NCBI GenBank assembly: GCA_910587275.1
Contig: CAJUMD010000007.1
Span: 1 to 53,580 of the forward strand
Source: an uncultured Kineothrix sp.
GTDB taxonomy: Bacteria; Bacillota; Clostridia; Lachnospirales; Lachnospiraceae
Length of the DNA: 53,580 nucleotides
Direction of reading: 5' to 3'
Part shown: positions 26,845-34,838 of the stretch, one piece after another
Numbering within the stretch: position 1 is the first letter of the stretch
How the letters are laid out: the number at the start of each line of letters is the position of its first letter
Position numbers and translations under genes: made by a program
The notes under the pieces: generated by a model
Told to the model about the DNA's origin: nothing
Seen by the model: the letters and a program-made list of their open reading frames with translations, nothing else
The model's database searches: none

Positions 26845-28389
26845 CTACGGTTCCGTAATCATAACCACCCGGTCCTTCCGGTAGAAATCCCGTACCACCC
26901 GGTTGGTAAACGCTTCCTCGTCTTCCGTAACCGGCATATGCATCAAAGGTCCCTGGTCGTCATTAATGGGCACCAAATAGGCTTCCTTAATGGAATCATC
27001 CAGCAGGATTTCCATTTGGGACGCTATCTGCTTACGGAAGTCTTCCGCCTGCCCGCTGCTCACATAATCATACACCTGCTTATCCACGCAGTTCCTTAAG
27101 GAACTTCCGCAAAAAAGAGTCAGAACCGCTGCCAAAAGTAAGAGCGGCGCCCCCACCCTGGCCCGGTAGCTCCCGGCATCCAGCAAAACATCCTTAAACC
27201 GCATCCTTCCAAGCCGCCCGTTCCCGCCTTCCTGCATGTTCTGTATGATCCAGCCTTCCACATACAAAATGGAAAGCAGCGCCGCCAGCAGAAATGTCAG
27301 GTACACCATGGTAGCCGGTCCCAGCGAAACGTCCACCGCCGCATATATGGCGGGGGCGTACATCGCACTGTATATCCCGTACATCAACAGCACAAACAGC
27401 AGCGGATACCGGAAACGGAGCGGCATTTCCCCTTTCCTCTTTAGCAATGCCGTCCAGCCGAATATGGCGCATAACAGCAAAATCACGTAAATAAACGTCT
27501 TATCCCGTAAATACTCCACCGGCGTTGCCAACCCCTGCCACAGCGACTGCGCCACCGTAAGAAAAGCGCCTCCTACGCTGAACCCGAAAGATTCGCCGCC
27601 CCGCGCCTTATTGCCCGGCGACACGCACTGCACCACAAAACCGGCAGCCCCGATGAAAAACGGAACCAAAAGATAAAAGATATCTTTTCTTTTTCTGAAA
27701 AAGAGCACCATCATCATCCCGTATACCATAAACACCAAAAGGGAGGAAAAATAACTGCTCCCCCCTACCATGAACATACAAAGGGAGGCATACACGATAT
27801 ACCTTATTTTCCCCGTCCGGTAATACCGGAACCCGGATACCAGCGCAAACAGCGCCACCGCATGGGGAACCATATAATGCATCGCCCCCACGTACCAGTA
27901 CATCCCGATTGCCGTACTGGGAATAAACTGGAAAGAGGCAATCAGCACCAGCGCATCCAAAATAACCATATATTCCCTGCCGATGCCCGCCGTTTCCACC
28001 AGCACGTCATGCAGGAATACCGTCGTCCCCAGCACGGTCACGCCCACCATGAAATACGGCACGATCCAAAACGTATAAGGCGCAAACACCTCCGGCATCA
28101 GGGAAAACAGGAATACGGTAAACCAGTCCCCGTTCCATGCCTGGTACATTCCCTTCACCGTATGGACCGCCGCCTTAAACACTTCCACCAAAGAATGGGT
28201 ATCCACCCATGCCGCATGGGTAAAGACACTGTACCCGTAATCATCCCCGCTGGGTCTTGCATAGCCTGCCAGGTATAAAATGGGTACCAGACTGAGCACC
28301 AGCATCCCTAACATTACCTCCGCTATCTTTTTATCGCTTATGAAATCCACAGTTTTCTTCCAAATATTTCCCGTCCCTTTCTGCCGCAT
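26845..28389 (-). CDS. DUF6056-like polytopic membrane protein
   Basis: 514 residues, about eleven hydrophobic segments and a soluble C-terminus of about 80 residues. ARPSGDDYGYS after the first helix, YQAWNGDWFTVFLFSL, and SPGNKARG in the middle are the motif order I associate with DUF6056 proteins, presumed GT-C glycosyltransferases that use polyprenyl-linked donors to add side groups. An acidic pair after the first membrane helix fits that fold. No genes for the polyprenyl-phosphate sugar donor are seen nearby. Function is inferred from topology. Confidence 0.8.
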   Translation of the reverse strand: MRQKGTGNIWKKTVDFISDKKIAEVMLGMLVLSLVPILYLAGYARPSGDDYGYSVFTHAAWVDTHSLVEVFKAAVHTVKGMYQAWNGDWFTVFLFSLMPEVFAPYTFWIVPYFMVGVTVLGTTVFLHDVLVETAGIGREYMVILDALVLIASFQFIPSTAIGMYWYVGAMHYMVPHAVALFALVSGFRYYRTGKIRYIVYASLCMFMVGGSSYFSSLLVFMVYGMMMVLFFRKRKDIFYLLVPFFIGAAGFVVQCVSPGNKARGGESFGFSVGGAFLTVAQSLWQGLATPVEYLRDKTFIYVILLLCAIFGWTALLKRKGEMPLRFRYPLLFVLLMYGIYSAMYAPAIYAAVDVSLGPATMVYLTFLLAALLSILYVEGWIIQNMQEGGNGRLGRMRFKDVLLDAGSYRARVGAPLLLLAAVLTLFCGSSLRNCVDKQVYDYVSSGQAEDFRKQIASQMEILLDDSIKEAYLVPINDDQGPLMHMPVTEDEEAFTNRVVRDFYRKDRVVMITEP

Positions 28390-28482
28390 CTCCTTCTCCT
28401 TTTCTTCCGGTCTTCCCGTTGCCGCAAGGTTTCACTCCGGCCGTCCCGCATCCCGCGTTCCTTAAATCCCCGATTTCCAAAA

Positions 28483-29553
28483 TCACAGTCCGCGCCCCTT
28501 CCGTTCCTGCCTCCTGCCCGCCGTTTCCCGCAAAAGCCTGTCCCTTATTTTATCCGACCAGTAAAGCGCCCGCTCCTGTTTCCCCCGGAACCAGATTTGC
28601 GCCTTCCCGTATCCGGTATGTTCCCCGTATCCTGTTTCCGTCATTCCGGCGGGTTCCAGCCCCCGCATATATTCTTCCAGTTCCTTCCTGCACTCCCCCG
28701 CATCAAACAACCGCCCTTCCCTGTCCTGATACCAGAAACCGTCATAAATATTCTGCTCCGATGCCCAATAGCCGTCGGATACGTTATGCCGCGCCCAATA
28801 TTTCGGCGCAATGATTTTCCTCGCCGTCCCGCTGGTAAACGCGGGAAAAAAAGCAAACGTGGAATTGGACAGAATCAGATACCTCGCATTTTTTAACGTC
28901 ACATAGTCCCCTGCCAAATCAAAATGGAAGGCTTCCACCTCCGGCAGCACCCGTTTCGCCGCCGCCACGTCATCCGTCACCACCATAAACTCCATGTCCG
29001 GTCTTATCCTGCGCATGTTTTCCATGGCATCCAGCCAGTACTTCCTGCGCAGGAACAGCGGACGCATATCCGCATATTCCCCGCCCCGCACATTGATTAC
29101 ACACAGATTATCTTCCGTGTACGCATGGGAATCATATTCCGGCTTCACCTTAAGCCACTCCTTTATTTCCTCCCTGTGATGGGCAAAATACCGTCCCGCC
29201 TGCAGATTCCCGTACAATAAGGTATCATCCCCGATTTTGTAAATCCCTTCGTCCGCTCCCGCCACATAACACCCATGGGTCATATCGTGCACACAGGTTT
29301 TTAAATATAACCGCTTTTCCTTTTCCCTGTAAATACGGAACATGCCGTTTTCCCTGTCTTCCCCGGAAATGGGAATACCCAAATCCATATCCATGAAATA
29401 CATACCCTTTTTGCTGTGCACATTCACCGCAAGCTGTTCCTGTCCGGCAGTGCCGAATGCATACCCTAAATCTTTCGCAATACACCTTGCCGATACATAA
29501 CAGAACAACTGGTTTCCCAACCCCTGCCCCTGCAGGAATTCCGTTCCCACCAT
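28483..29553 (-). CDS. GT11-like glycosyltransferase with altered donor motif
   Basis: 356 residues. LQGQGLGNQLFCYVSAR at the N-terminus and SNSTFAFFPAFTSG towards the C-terminus place it near GT11. Where GT11 carries H-x-R-R-x-D it has VINVRGGEYADM: the histidine and second arginine are replaced by Asn and Gly and the Asp by Glu. The fold is probably kept but donor or chemistry may differ. The C-terminus is long and basic. It lies 82 nt after the GT17 gene and 93 nt before the DUF6056 gene. No clear ribosome site is seen at ATG 29553; GTG one codon later is an alternative. Confidence 0.8.
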   Translation of the reverse strand: MVGTEFLQGQGLGNQLFCYVSARCIAKDLGYAFGTAGQEQLAVNVHSKKGMYFMDMDLGIPISGEDRENGMFRIYREKEKRLYLKTCVHDMTHGCYVAGADEGIYKIGDDTLLYGNLQAGRYFAHHREEIKEWLKVKPEYDSHAYTEDNLCVINVRGGEYADMRPLFLRRKYWLDAMENMRRIRPDMEFMVVTDDVAAAKRVLPEVEAFHFDLAGDYVTLKNARYLILSNSTFAFFPAFTSGTARKIIAPKYWARHNVSDGYWASEQNIYDGFWYQDREGRLFDAGECRKELEEYMRGLEPAGMTETGYGEHTGYGKAQIWFRGKQERALYWSDKIRDRLLRETAGRRQERKGRGL

Positions 29554-29635
29554 AACCCGTTACCGTCCTATCCAACCGTTTCCCTGTTCCAAAAGCCGCG
29601 CCGCCCGCCTCCGCCCTTCCAAAGCCGTACCGCCG

Positions 29636-30499
29636 TCACTTCCAAAATTCATACCACTTCGGTTTCCGGTACATCAGATACCGGTACCGCTCAATATTTT
29701 CCCGCAGGTAAGCCGGAAACGATTCGTCAATCTCCACCTGCACCATCTGCGCATCCCTGCCGAAAATATCCTGATGTGTCCTGATATTGCGTCTCACTCT
29801 GGACAATGTGGAACGGTTATTATACTCCTGATGCGCCGCACTCTTAATCTTATACTTTACCCGGTCCTCCACCGACTGGTTCCTGCCGCCGCCCATATAA
29901 CTGAAATGCCAGCCGCCGTCCGGCACCCGGACTCCTACTTCCTTCTGCTCCTTATTGCGCAGTTCCTCCGTGGTATACTTATCCAGCATACTGTAACGGC
30001 AGATTTTCGTTCCGAGCCACATGGGTTTCTCCACCCCTTCAAACTCTCCCGTCATGGAAAGCAGTTTTCCCGAAACCTCCTCCATATTCAAATAACAGTA
30101 AAACAACCGCTGCGCCAGCATATAAATCTTCCCGTCCTCCACCGCCGGCAGCAGCTTCTTTAACGTCTCCGGGTTCGGAATCTCGTCCACATCGCTGAAA
30201 ATCACCACATCCTCCGGCCGGCAGCCCGCAAGCCCCCTCGCCACCGCGCATTTCTGGTGGTGGTCCCGCGTAAAGGCATCACAGTCCATGGGCGTATCCT
30301 CCACCACATTATGGATAATCTTATGTTCAAATTCCCGGAACATCTCCTTATTTTCCTGGTAAAACAGAGGCTTCCGGTCCCCGGAAAACGTCACCGTGGA
30401 CTCGCTGATGACAAACCGGTCCACCACATCATCCAAAATATGCATCCGAAGAAGCAGAATATCCAACTCATTAAAAAACTGAAAACTATCATAAACCAT
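29636..30499 (-). CDS. GT17 family glycosyltransferase
   Basis: 287 residues covering a whole GT17 domain: VYDSFQFFNELDILLLRM at the start, VDRFVISESTVTFSG and KPLFYQ, then IFSDVDEIPNPE (acidic DxDE site) and GGWHFSYMGG near residue 190. GT17 includes the animal bisecting beta-1,4-N-acetylglucosaminyltransferase; bacterial members occur in polysaccharide loci with unproven sugars. No membrane anchor, so cytoplasmic. AGGG lies 7 nt before the ATG. It sits between a DUF5672 gene and the GT11-like gene. Confidence 0.92.
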   Translation of the reverse strand: MVYDSFQFFNELDILLLRMHILDDVVDRFVISESTVTFSGDRKPLFYQENKEMFREFEHKIIHNVVEDTPMDCDAFTRDHHQKCAVARGLAGCRPEDVVIFSDVDEIPNPETLKKLLPAVEDGKIYMLAQRLFYCYLNMEEVSGKLLSMTGEFEGVEKPMWLGTKICRYSMLDKYTTEELRNKEQKEVGVRVPDGGWHFSYMGGGRNQSVEDRVKYKIKSAAHQEYNNRSTLSRVRRNIRTHQDIFGRDAQMVQVEIDESFPAYLRENIERYRYLMYRKPKWYEFWK

Positions 30500-30548
30500 A
30501 TCTTAACCCTGTCCCTTTCCCATCTCCCAAAACATATTGCCAACCTCT

Positions 30549-31229
30549 CTAAAACCTCGGATACTGCGCATTTGACCCCGCCCACTTATGGAACACAAAA
30601 GGCCGGATACCCTCCACTTCCGGTATCATGGACTCATGCCCGAAATACTTCGCCACCTCAAGCGGCGCATACCGCATCCCCGCCGCCTCAAACAGATGCC
30701 GGTTCTTACAGCAGATAAACCCATCCTCATTAAAAAACCCGTGATCCGCCTCAAACGGAATCCCCGCCTTCGTGGGATACTCCAACAGCCGCTTACTGCG
30801 TAACGACACACTATTCCCCACCCGGCAGATATTCCCGTTCACATCCCGGTATGAAAAATCATCCTTCGGCAAAGGAAACGGCGACCCGATATAATCATAC
30901 TCCAAAAACTCATCCCGCCACATATCCGGATTCACCACAAACCCGTCATAATGCACCAAAAGCATAAAATCCGTCTCAATAAACTCATGCATCCGGTAAA
31001 TCATATTATAATTAAAAGCATCGATATCCTTCAATTTCCCAATATGCCGATACCGAATCCCCTTAGGCAAAGCAAACGGCTTCCTATGCGTCACCAACAC
31101 CACATCCCCAAAATCAACCCCCCGCATACTATACTCCAGCGCCTTCACCGTAGCCTTCACCTTCACACTATCCATAGCCGCCAACGTCACATTCGGCAAC
31201 TGCAGCCTGCCATTCCTATACTCACTCAT
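30549..31229 (-). CDS. DUF5672 family protein (putative glycosyltransferase)
   Basis: 226 residues from ATG 31229, preceded by AGGAG with 7 nt spacing; an upstream TTG at 31247 is in frame but would hold that site inside the gene. LPNVTLAAMDSV, LLVHYDGFVVNPDMW, YDYIGSPFPLP, VGNSVSLRSKRLLE and NEDGFICCKNR follow the DUF5672 block order. The family occurs in capsule clusters and is thought to be a GT-A-like transferase, but I know of no proven reaction. It follows, in transcription order, the gap containing the 31278-31516 palindrome. Confidence 0.88.
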   Translation of the reverse strand: MSEYRNGRLQLPNVTLAAMDSVKVKATVKALEYSMRGVDFGDVVLVTHRKPFALPKGIRYRHIGKLKDIDAFNYNMIYRMHEFIETDFMLLVHYDGFVVNPDMWRDEFLEYDYIGSPFPLPKDDFSYRDVNGNICRVGNSVSLRSKRLLEYPTKAGIPFEADHGFFNEDGFICCKNRHLFEAAGMRYAPLEVAKYFGHESMIPEVEGIRPFVFHKWAGSNAQYPRF

Positions 31230-31534
31230 ACCCAAACTCCTATCCAAACCAAACCATTACCACACCAACCCAACATCCCTTACGAAACTTCCCCGGCACT
31301 CCTTAGCAACCCTTACGGAACTTTCCCGATACCTTGGCAAATCTTCCGGTACTGTGCCGTGTGCAGTTCCCTTCGTGCAATGGAGATGAGACCAAAACCA
31401 TGTGGAAGCCACTGCTGACACATGGTTTGCTTTGGGCTCATCGGAATGTTTTGCAAAGTGGGAACTGCACACGGCACCGTACCGGAAGATATTCACAACC
31501 TACCGGAAAACTCCGCACCACACCGGGAAAGCTC
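31230..31534. other. Non-coding gap with a long palindrome
   Basis: About 305 bp between the ABC flippase and DUF5672 genes, almost wholly made of direct and inverted repeats (see the repeat entry). I see no T-run after the stem on either strand, so it is not a simple intrinsic terminator, and no convincing promoter. Confidence 0.7.
31278..31516. repeat. Long imperfect inverted repeat A
   Basis: The core arms pair 30 of 31 positions (31341-31371 with 31460-31490), continue inward with small bulges to CCATGTG/CACATGG (31398-31404 and 31419-31425), and close on a 14-nt loop. Outside the core, weaker complementarity extends to about 31317 and 31516. The left flank contains two similar direct copies of about 32 bp (31278-31310 and 31311-31342). 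Could be a MITE-like remnant, a structured RNA, or an attenuator. Confidence 0.85.
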
Positions 31535-33277
31535 TCACCTCTCCCTCCAGAACCCCTGCTTCTCCACCCGATAAACCGCATCGCACTTCTCAATCGTCGT
31601 CAGCCTGTGCGCGATAATCACCAGCGTCTTCCTCCCATGCAATCTCTCAATGGCATCCATAATCGCCGACTCCGTATCATTATCCAGCGCAGACGTCGCC
31701 TCGTCGAAAATCATGATTTCCGGCTCCGTATACAGCGCCCTGGCAATCCCAAGCCGCTGTCTCTGCCCGCCGGAAATACGCACTCCCCGTTCCCCGATGC
31801 TGGTATCCAGCCCTTCCGGAAGCCCTCTGACAAACTCGTCCATCTGCGCTTCCTTTAACGCATACCATACCTGCTGCTCGTCAATCTCCTTTTCGTCCAC
31901 CCCATATGCCACGTTGTTCCGTATGGTATCGTCCAGCATAAAAATCATCTGCGGCACATAACCCACCTTCGCATACCACCCGGGCAGATTAGTGCGGATA
32001 TCCACGCCGTCCACCGTAACCTTTCCCTGCTGCGGCTCCAAAAGCCCCAGCAGAATATCCACCGTCGTGGACTTCCCCGCACCCGAAGGTCCGATAAACC
32101 CGACGGACTTCCCGATGGGAATCGTTACGCCGGCATCCTTTAAGATATCCAGTTCCGTATTCGGATAGCGGTAGCTGATATGCTCTAACCTCACTTCCTT
32201 TTGGAATTCCACGGGTTTGATTTCCTCATCCTTTAAAAACAGGATATCCGTCTGCACATCCTTTTTATTACTGCGGATAATAATATCCTCCACCGCCGTC
32301 AGCGACGGCTCATAATACGCAATATTATTCAGATAAGTCGAGAGTTTATTGGCGCTAGGCATCAGTTTAATCGCCACCACCGCCAAAATCCCTATCTGCG
32401 TAATCATCTCGTTTAAGTTATTCCCGATTGCCAAAAACACAGCCAACACAAGCAAAATCCCGCACATACATACCGTTTCGATTAACAGCCGCGGAATATT
32501 CTGCATGGAATTCTGCTTTTTTTGGATGGTATTGAGCCTGTCCGCGCTCTTTTCGTACTGCTCTACGAAATAACGCTCTTTATTCAGTACCTTCGTTTCC
32601 TTCATCCCGTTGACCGCCTGCATAATCCACTTGGTGGTCAGAGCGCTGTTGGTCTGCACCTCATGCCCGAAACGGCGCAGGATGGGACCGAGAATCTTCT
32701 TATTGGCAAGCAGGATTCCCCCTAAAACCACGCACATCACCACCGTCATCTCCGGGCTGTTCACCAAAGCAAGCAGCAGCAGCGCCGCAAAAATAAACAA
32801 CTCGGTAAAAAGCTGCAGAAACGTAAGCAGCAGGTTATAGGAACCGTTCACGTCGCTCATAATATGCCGCATCACCACCGGCGTACTGGCATCCAGATAA
32901 AATTCATAGGGCCGCCGCACATAATCCTTAAACAGATTCCTGGACGTATTATACTGACCGTTATAAATAAAACGGTACTGCGCATAATACATAAAATACA
33001 GATATACATTCTTTACCACAAAAACCACACTCAGCACCACAGCCAGCATAATCAGGAACCCGTTCGTGCTTTTCAAATCCATAAAATCATAAAAGAACCT
33101 CAGGTATTCCTCCTCAAAGATACTCTCCGGCTCCATGGCAACGTTAATAAACGGAATCAGCAGCGAAGTCCCCGCCGTTTCCAGTCCGGCGCCCACCAAC
33201 ATCATCACAAGCATTACCGCCAGCCACTTTTTCTGTCTCCCCGTCAATATCGCAACCACTCTTTTTACCAAGCTCAT
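31535..33277 (-). CDS. ABC exporter/flippase, PglK/MsbA type
   Basis: 580 residues from ATG 33277. Residues 1-310 carry six membrane helices; the ATPase half has Walker A GPSGAGKST (396-404), the signature ISGGQRQRLG, Walker B IMIFDEATSALD and the switch histidine in IIAHRLTTIE. Half-transporter length and fold match PglK-like lipid-linked oligosaccharide flippases, which act as homodimers. In a polysaccharide operon that role is likelier than multidrug export. It gives the locus a second flippase besides Wzx. AGG lies 7 nt before the start; a GTG two codons earlier is an alternative. It overlaps no neighbour (17 nt to the GT2). Confidence 0.9.
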   Translation of the reverse strand: MSLVKRVVAILTGRQKKWLAVMLVMMLVGAGLETAGTSLLIPFINVAMEPESIFEEEYLRFFYDFMDLKSTNGFLIMLAVVLSVVFVVKNVYLYFMYYAQYRFIYNGQYNTSRNLFKDYVRRPYEFYLDASTPVVMRHIMSDVNGSYNLLLTFLQLFTELFIFAALLLLALVNSPEMTVVMCVVLGGILLANKKILGPILRRFGHEVQTNSALTTKWIMQAVNGMKETKVLNKERYFVEQYEKSADRLNTIQKKQNSMQNIPRLLIETVCMCGILLVLAVFLAIGNNLNEMITQIGILAVVAIKLMPSANKLSTYLNNIAYYEPSLTAVEDIIIRSNKKDVQTDILFLKDEEIKPVEFQKEVRLEHISYRYPNTELDILKDAGVTIPIGKSVGFIGPSGAGKSTTVDILLGLLEPQQGKVTVDGVDIRTNLPGWYAKVGYVPQMIFMLDDTIRNNVAYGVDEKEIDEQQVWYALKEAQMDEFVRGLPEGLDTSIGERGVRISGGQRQRLGIARALYTEPEIMIFDEATSALDNDTESAIMDAIERLHGRKTLVIIAHRLTTIEKCDAVYRVEKQGFWRER

Positions 33278-33294
33278 ATACACACCTATCCGTC

Positions 33295-34377
33295 TTATCC
33301 TTCCCGTTCCGGAACCGTTCTGCTTCTTTCCCGTTTCCCCCGCATCCCGTGCAGGGCTTTGCGCATCCCCACCCGGAACGGTACCACAAATTTATCGTAC
33401 ACCCTAACCAATCCATAATACCCCGCCGGAGCCGCAAGCGCCAGTTTCATCCGCACCTTATCCCCTGCCGCCACGAAATCCATCCCGTAAATCCTGCCAA
33501 TCGTCCCCTTTTCCTTATCCTCCCGGAGCTGCCCCATAATTTCCCCTGCAAATCCCCTCATGGACTTCTGCCCCATAAAATCAACAAAATAAAACAGCAT
33601 CCTACGGTAAAAATAATAAGCCGCCTTATCGGAAAGCCCGGGCATCCCCGCTTCGGCAAAATAAGCAATCTGCTCCCGCCAAAACGGGATTTCATCCTTT
33701 AACCTGCGCTCTCCCGCCTTTTCATTCATAATACTGCCTTCCCGGTCCAGCACATAATTATAATACGCCGTATCCAGATAAGCCAGCCGCTCCATCTTAC
33801 AAAACGCCTTTGTGGTAAACATAATATCCTCGGAATTTTTCCCTACCGGGAACCGCATCCCCCGGATCAGCCCTGCGGAAAACAGCTTACTCCAAACGGA
33901 ATTATAAATCAGATACCGTTCATCCCCGCAGACATATATTTCCAACGCCTCCGCTTTTGATAATAATACACTATTACCCGTGGAAGCGTCAATAACACCC
34001 GACCTTGTAATCTGTTTATACCGGCAGACCGCAATCTGCGCATCCCCACGCACACAGGCGCCATACATCTCCCGGTACATATCCGGCTCAATCCAATCAT
34101 CCCCGTCCACAAACCCGATATAATCCCCACGGGCTATGGCAAGCCCCGCATTCCGCGCATCCGAAAGCCCCCCGTTTTTTTTATGCACCACCCGCACCCT
34201 ATCATCCCGCGCCGCATAACCGTCACAAATCCCCCCCGACCCGTCCGTAGACCCGTCATCCACCAAAATAACCTCCAACTCCCCATACGACTGCCCCAAA
34301 ACCGAATCCACGCACCTATGCAAATACCCCTCAATATTGTACACTGCCACAATCACCGAAATCAATCCCTCACCCAT
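33295..34377 (-). CDS. GT2 glycosyltransferase
   Basis: 360 residues from MGEGLISV (GGAGG 9 nt upstream); an ATG at 34395 has no spaced ribosome site. GT-A motifs: SVIVAVYNIEGYLHRCVDSV, ILVDDGSTDGSG, KKNGGLSDARNAG and YIGFVDGDDWIEP. The C-terminal part has VWSKLFSAGLI and NSEDIMFTTKAF, typical of capsule GT2s. Adjacent homopolymers (A8 and G6 in the coding strand near 34168-34181) lie in the KKNGG segment. Substrate unknown. Confidence 0.92.
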   Translation of the reverse strand: MGEGLISVIVAVYNIEGYLHRCVDSVLGQSYGELEVILVDDGSTDGSGGICDGYAARDDRVRVVHKKNGGLSDARNAGLAIARGDYIGFVDGDDWIEPDMYREMYGACVRGDAQIAVCRYKQITRSGVIDASTGNSVLLSKAEALEIYVCGDERYLIYNSVWSKLFSAGLIRGMRFPVGKNSEDIMFTTKAFCKMERLAYLDTAYYNYVLDREGSIMNEKAGERRLKDEIPFWREQIAYFAEAGMPGLSDKAAYYFYRRMLFYFVDFMGQKSMRGFAGEIMGQLREDKEKGTIGRIYGMDFVAAGDKVRMKLALAAPAGYYGLVRVYDKFVVPFRVGMRKALHGMRGKRERSRTVPEREG

Positions 34378-34403
34378 TCTCCACCACCTCCGCATACTCC
34401 CAC

Positions 34404-34430
34404 GTTACTGTTCACCCCGTGACCAGTAAC
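34404..34430. repeat. 27-bp near-perfect palindrome upstream of a GT2 gene
   Basis: GTTACTG-T-TCAC, CCC, GTGA-C-CAGTAAC: twelve positions per arm with one mismatch and a 3-nt loop, ending 27 nt upstream of the GT2 start at 34377. Could be a protein-binding operator or a small RNA hairpin near the ribosome site. Confidence 0.8.
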
Positions 34431-34500
34431 ACGCTTCACAATGCACACTGCCCGATAAACATTACGCCACTCCATCACCAACCACACGCCCCCCAATCCA

Positions 34501-34530
34501 TTCAAATCCATTCAAATCCATTCAAATCCA
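34501..34530. repeat. 10-bp tandem repeat, three copies
   Basis: TTCAAATCCA three times exactly, preceded by a partial unit (AATCCA). A related stretch (AATCCATTCAAA) occurs inside the left arm of inverted repeat B about 100 bp away. Confidence 0.9.
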
Positions 34531-34570
34531 TATAAACCCCCTCGCCTATTCAACCCACTAACTTATGAGG

Positions 34571-34838
34571 CTGTGATGTGCCGCCCCTTGTCCGGTGTGC
34601 TCCGGCTGCGGCATAGGGGGATGGAATCCATTCAAAAAAATGATGAGATTTCTTAGCGTTTCCGGCATGAGTTTTCCTGCCGTTCCAGGCGGCACTGTCT
34701 GACGAACGAAGTGAGGAGTTTGCCGCCGCGGCAAGAAAACACATGCCGGAAACGGTTAGAAATCCCTCATTTTTGCCGTTGGATTCCACCCCCTATGCCG
34801 CAGCCGGAGCACACCGGACAAGGGGCGGCACATCACAG
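34571..34838. repeat. Long inverted repeat B (268 bp)
   Basis: The outer 50 bp (34571-34620 and 34789-34838) are perfectly complementary. The arms continue with scattered mismatches to about 34680 and 34731. The centre forms its own small stem, GGCGGCA (34688-34694) with TGCCGCC (34721-34727), around a 26-nt loop containing GACGAACGAAGTGAGGAG. The right end includes the TGA stop of the GT11 gene, and complementarity stops abruptly there. Confidence 0.92.

Larger units (their letters stand above)
34378..34832. other. Non-coding gap of about 455 bp dominated by palindromes
   Basis: Contains a 27-bp near-perfect palindrome (34404-34430), a 10-bp tandem repeat (34501-34530) and most of inverted repeat B (34571-34838). 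Frames at 34550-34789 and 34711-34995 are by-products of the palindrome and are not called. No convincing -35/-10 pair was found for a downstream promoter. Confidence 0.7.

Noticed and set aside
31341..31490. Integron attC-like or CRISPR-like interpretation of the palindromes
   Set aside because: No integron integrase, no cassette array, no regular spacers; single copies only.
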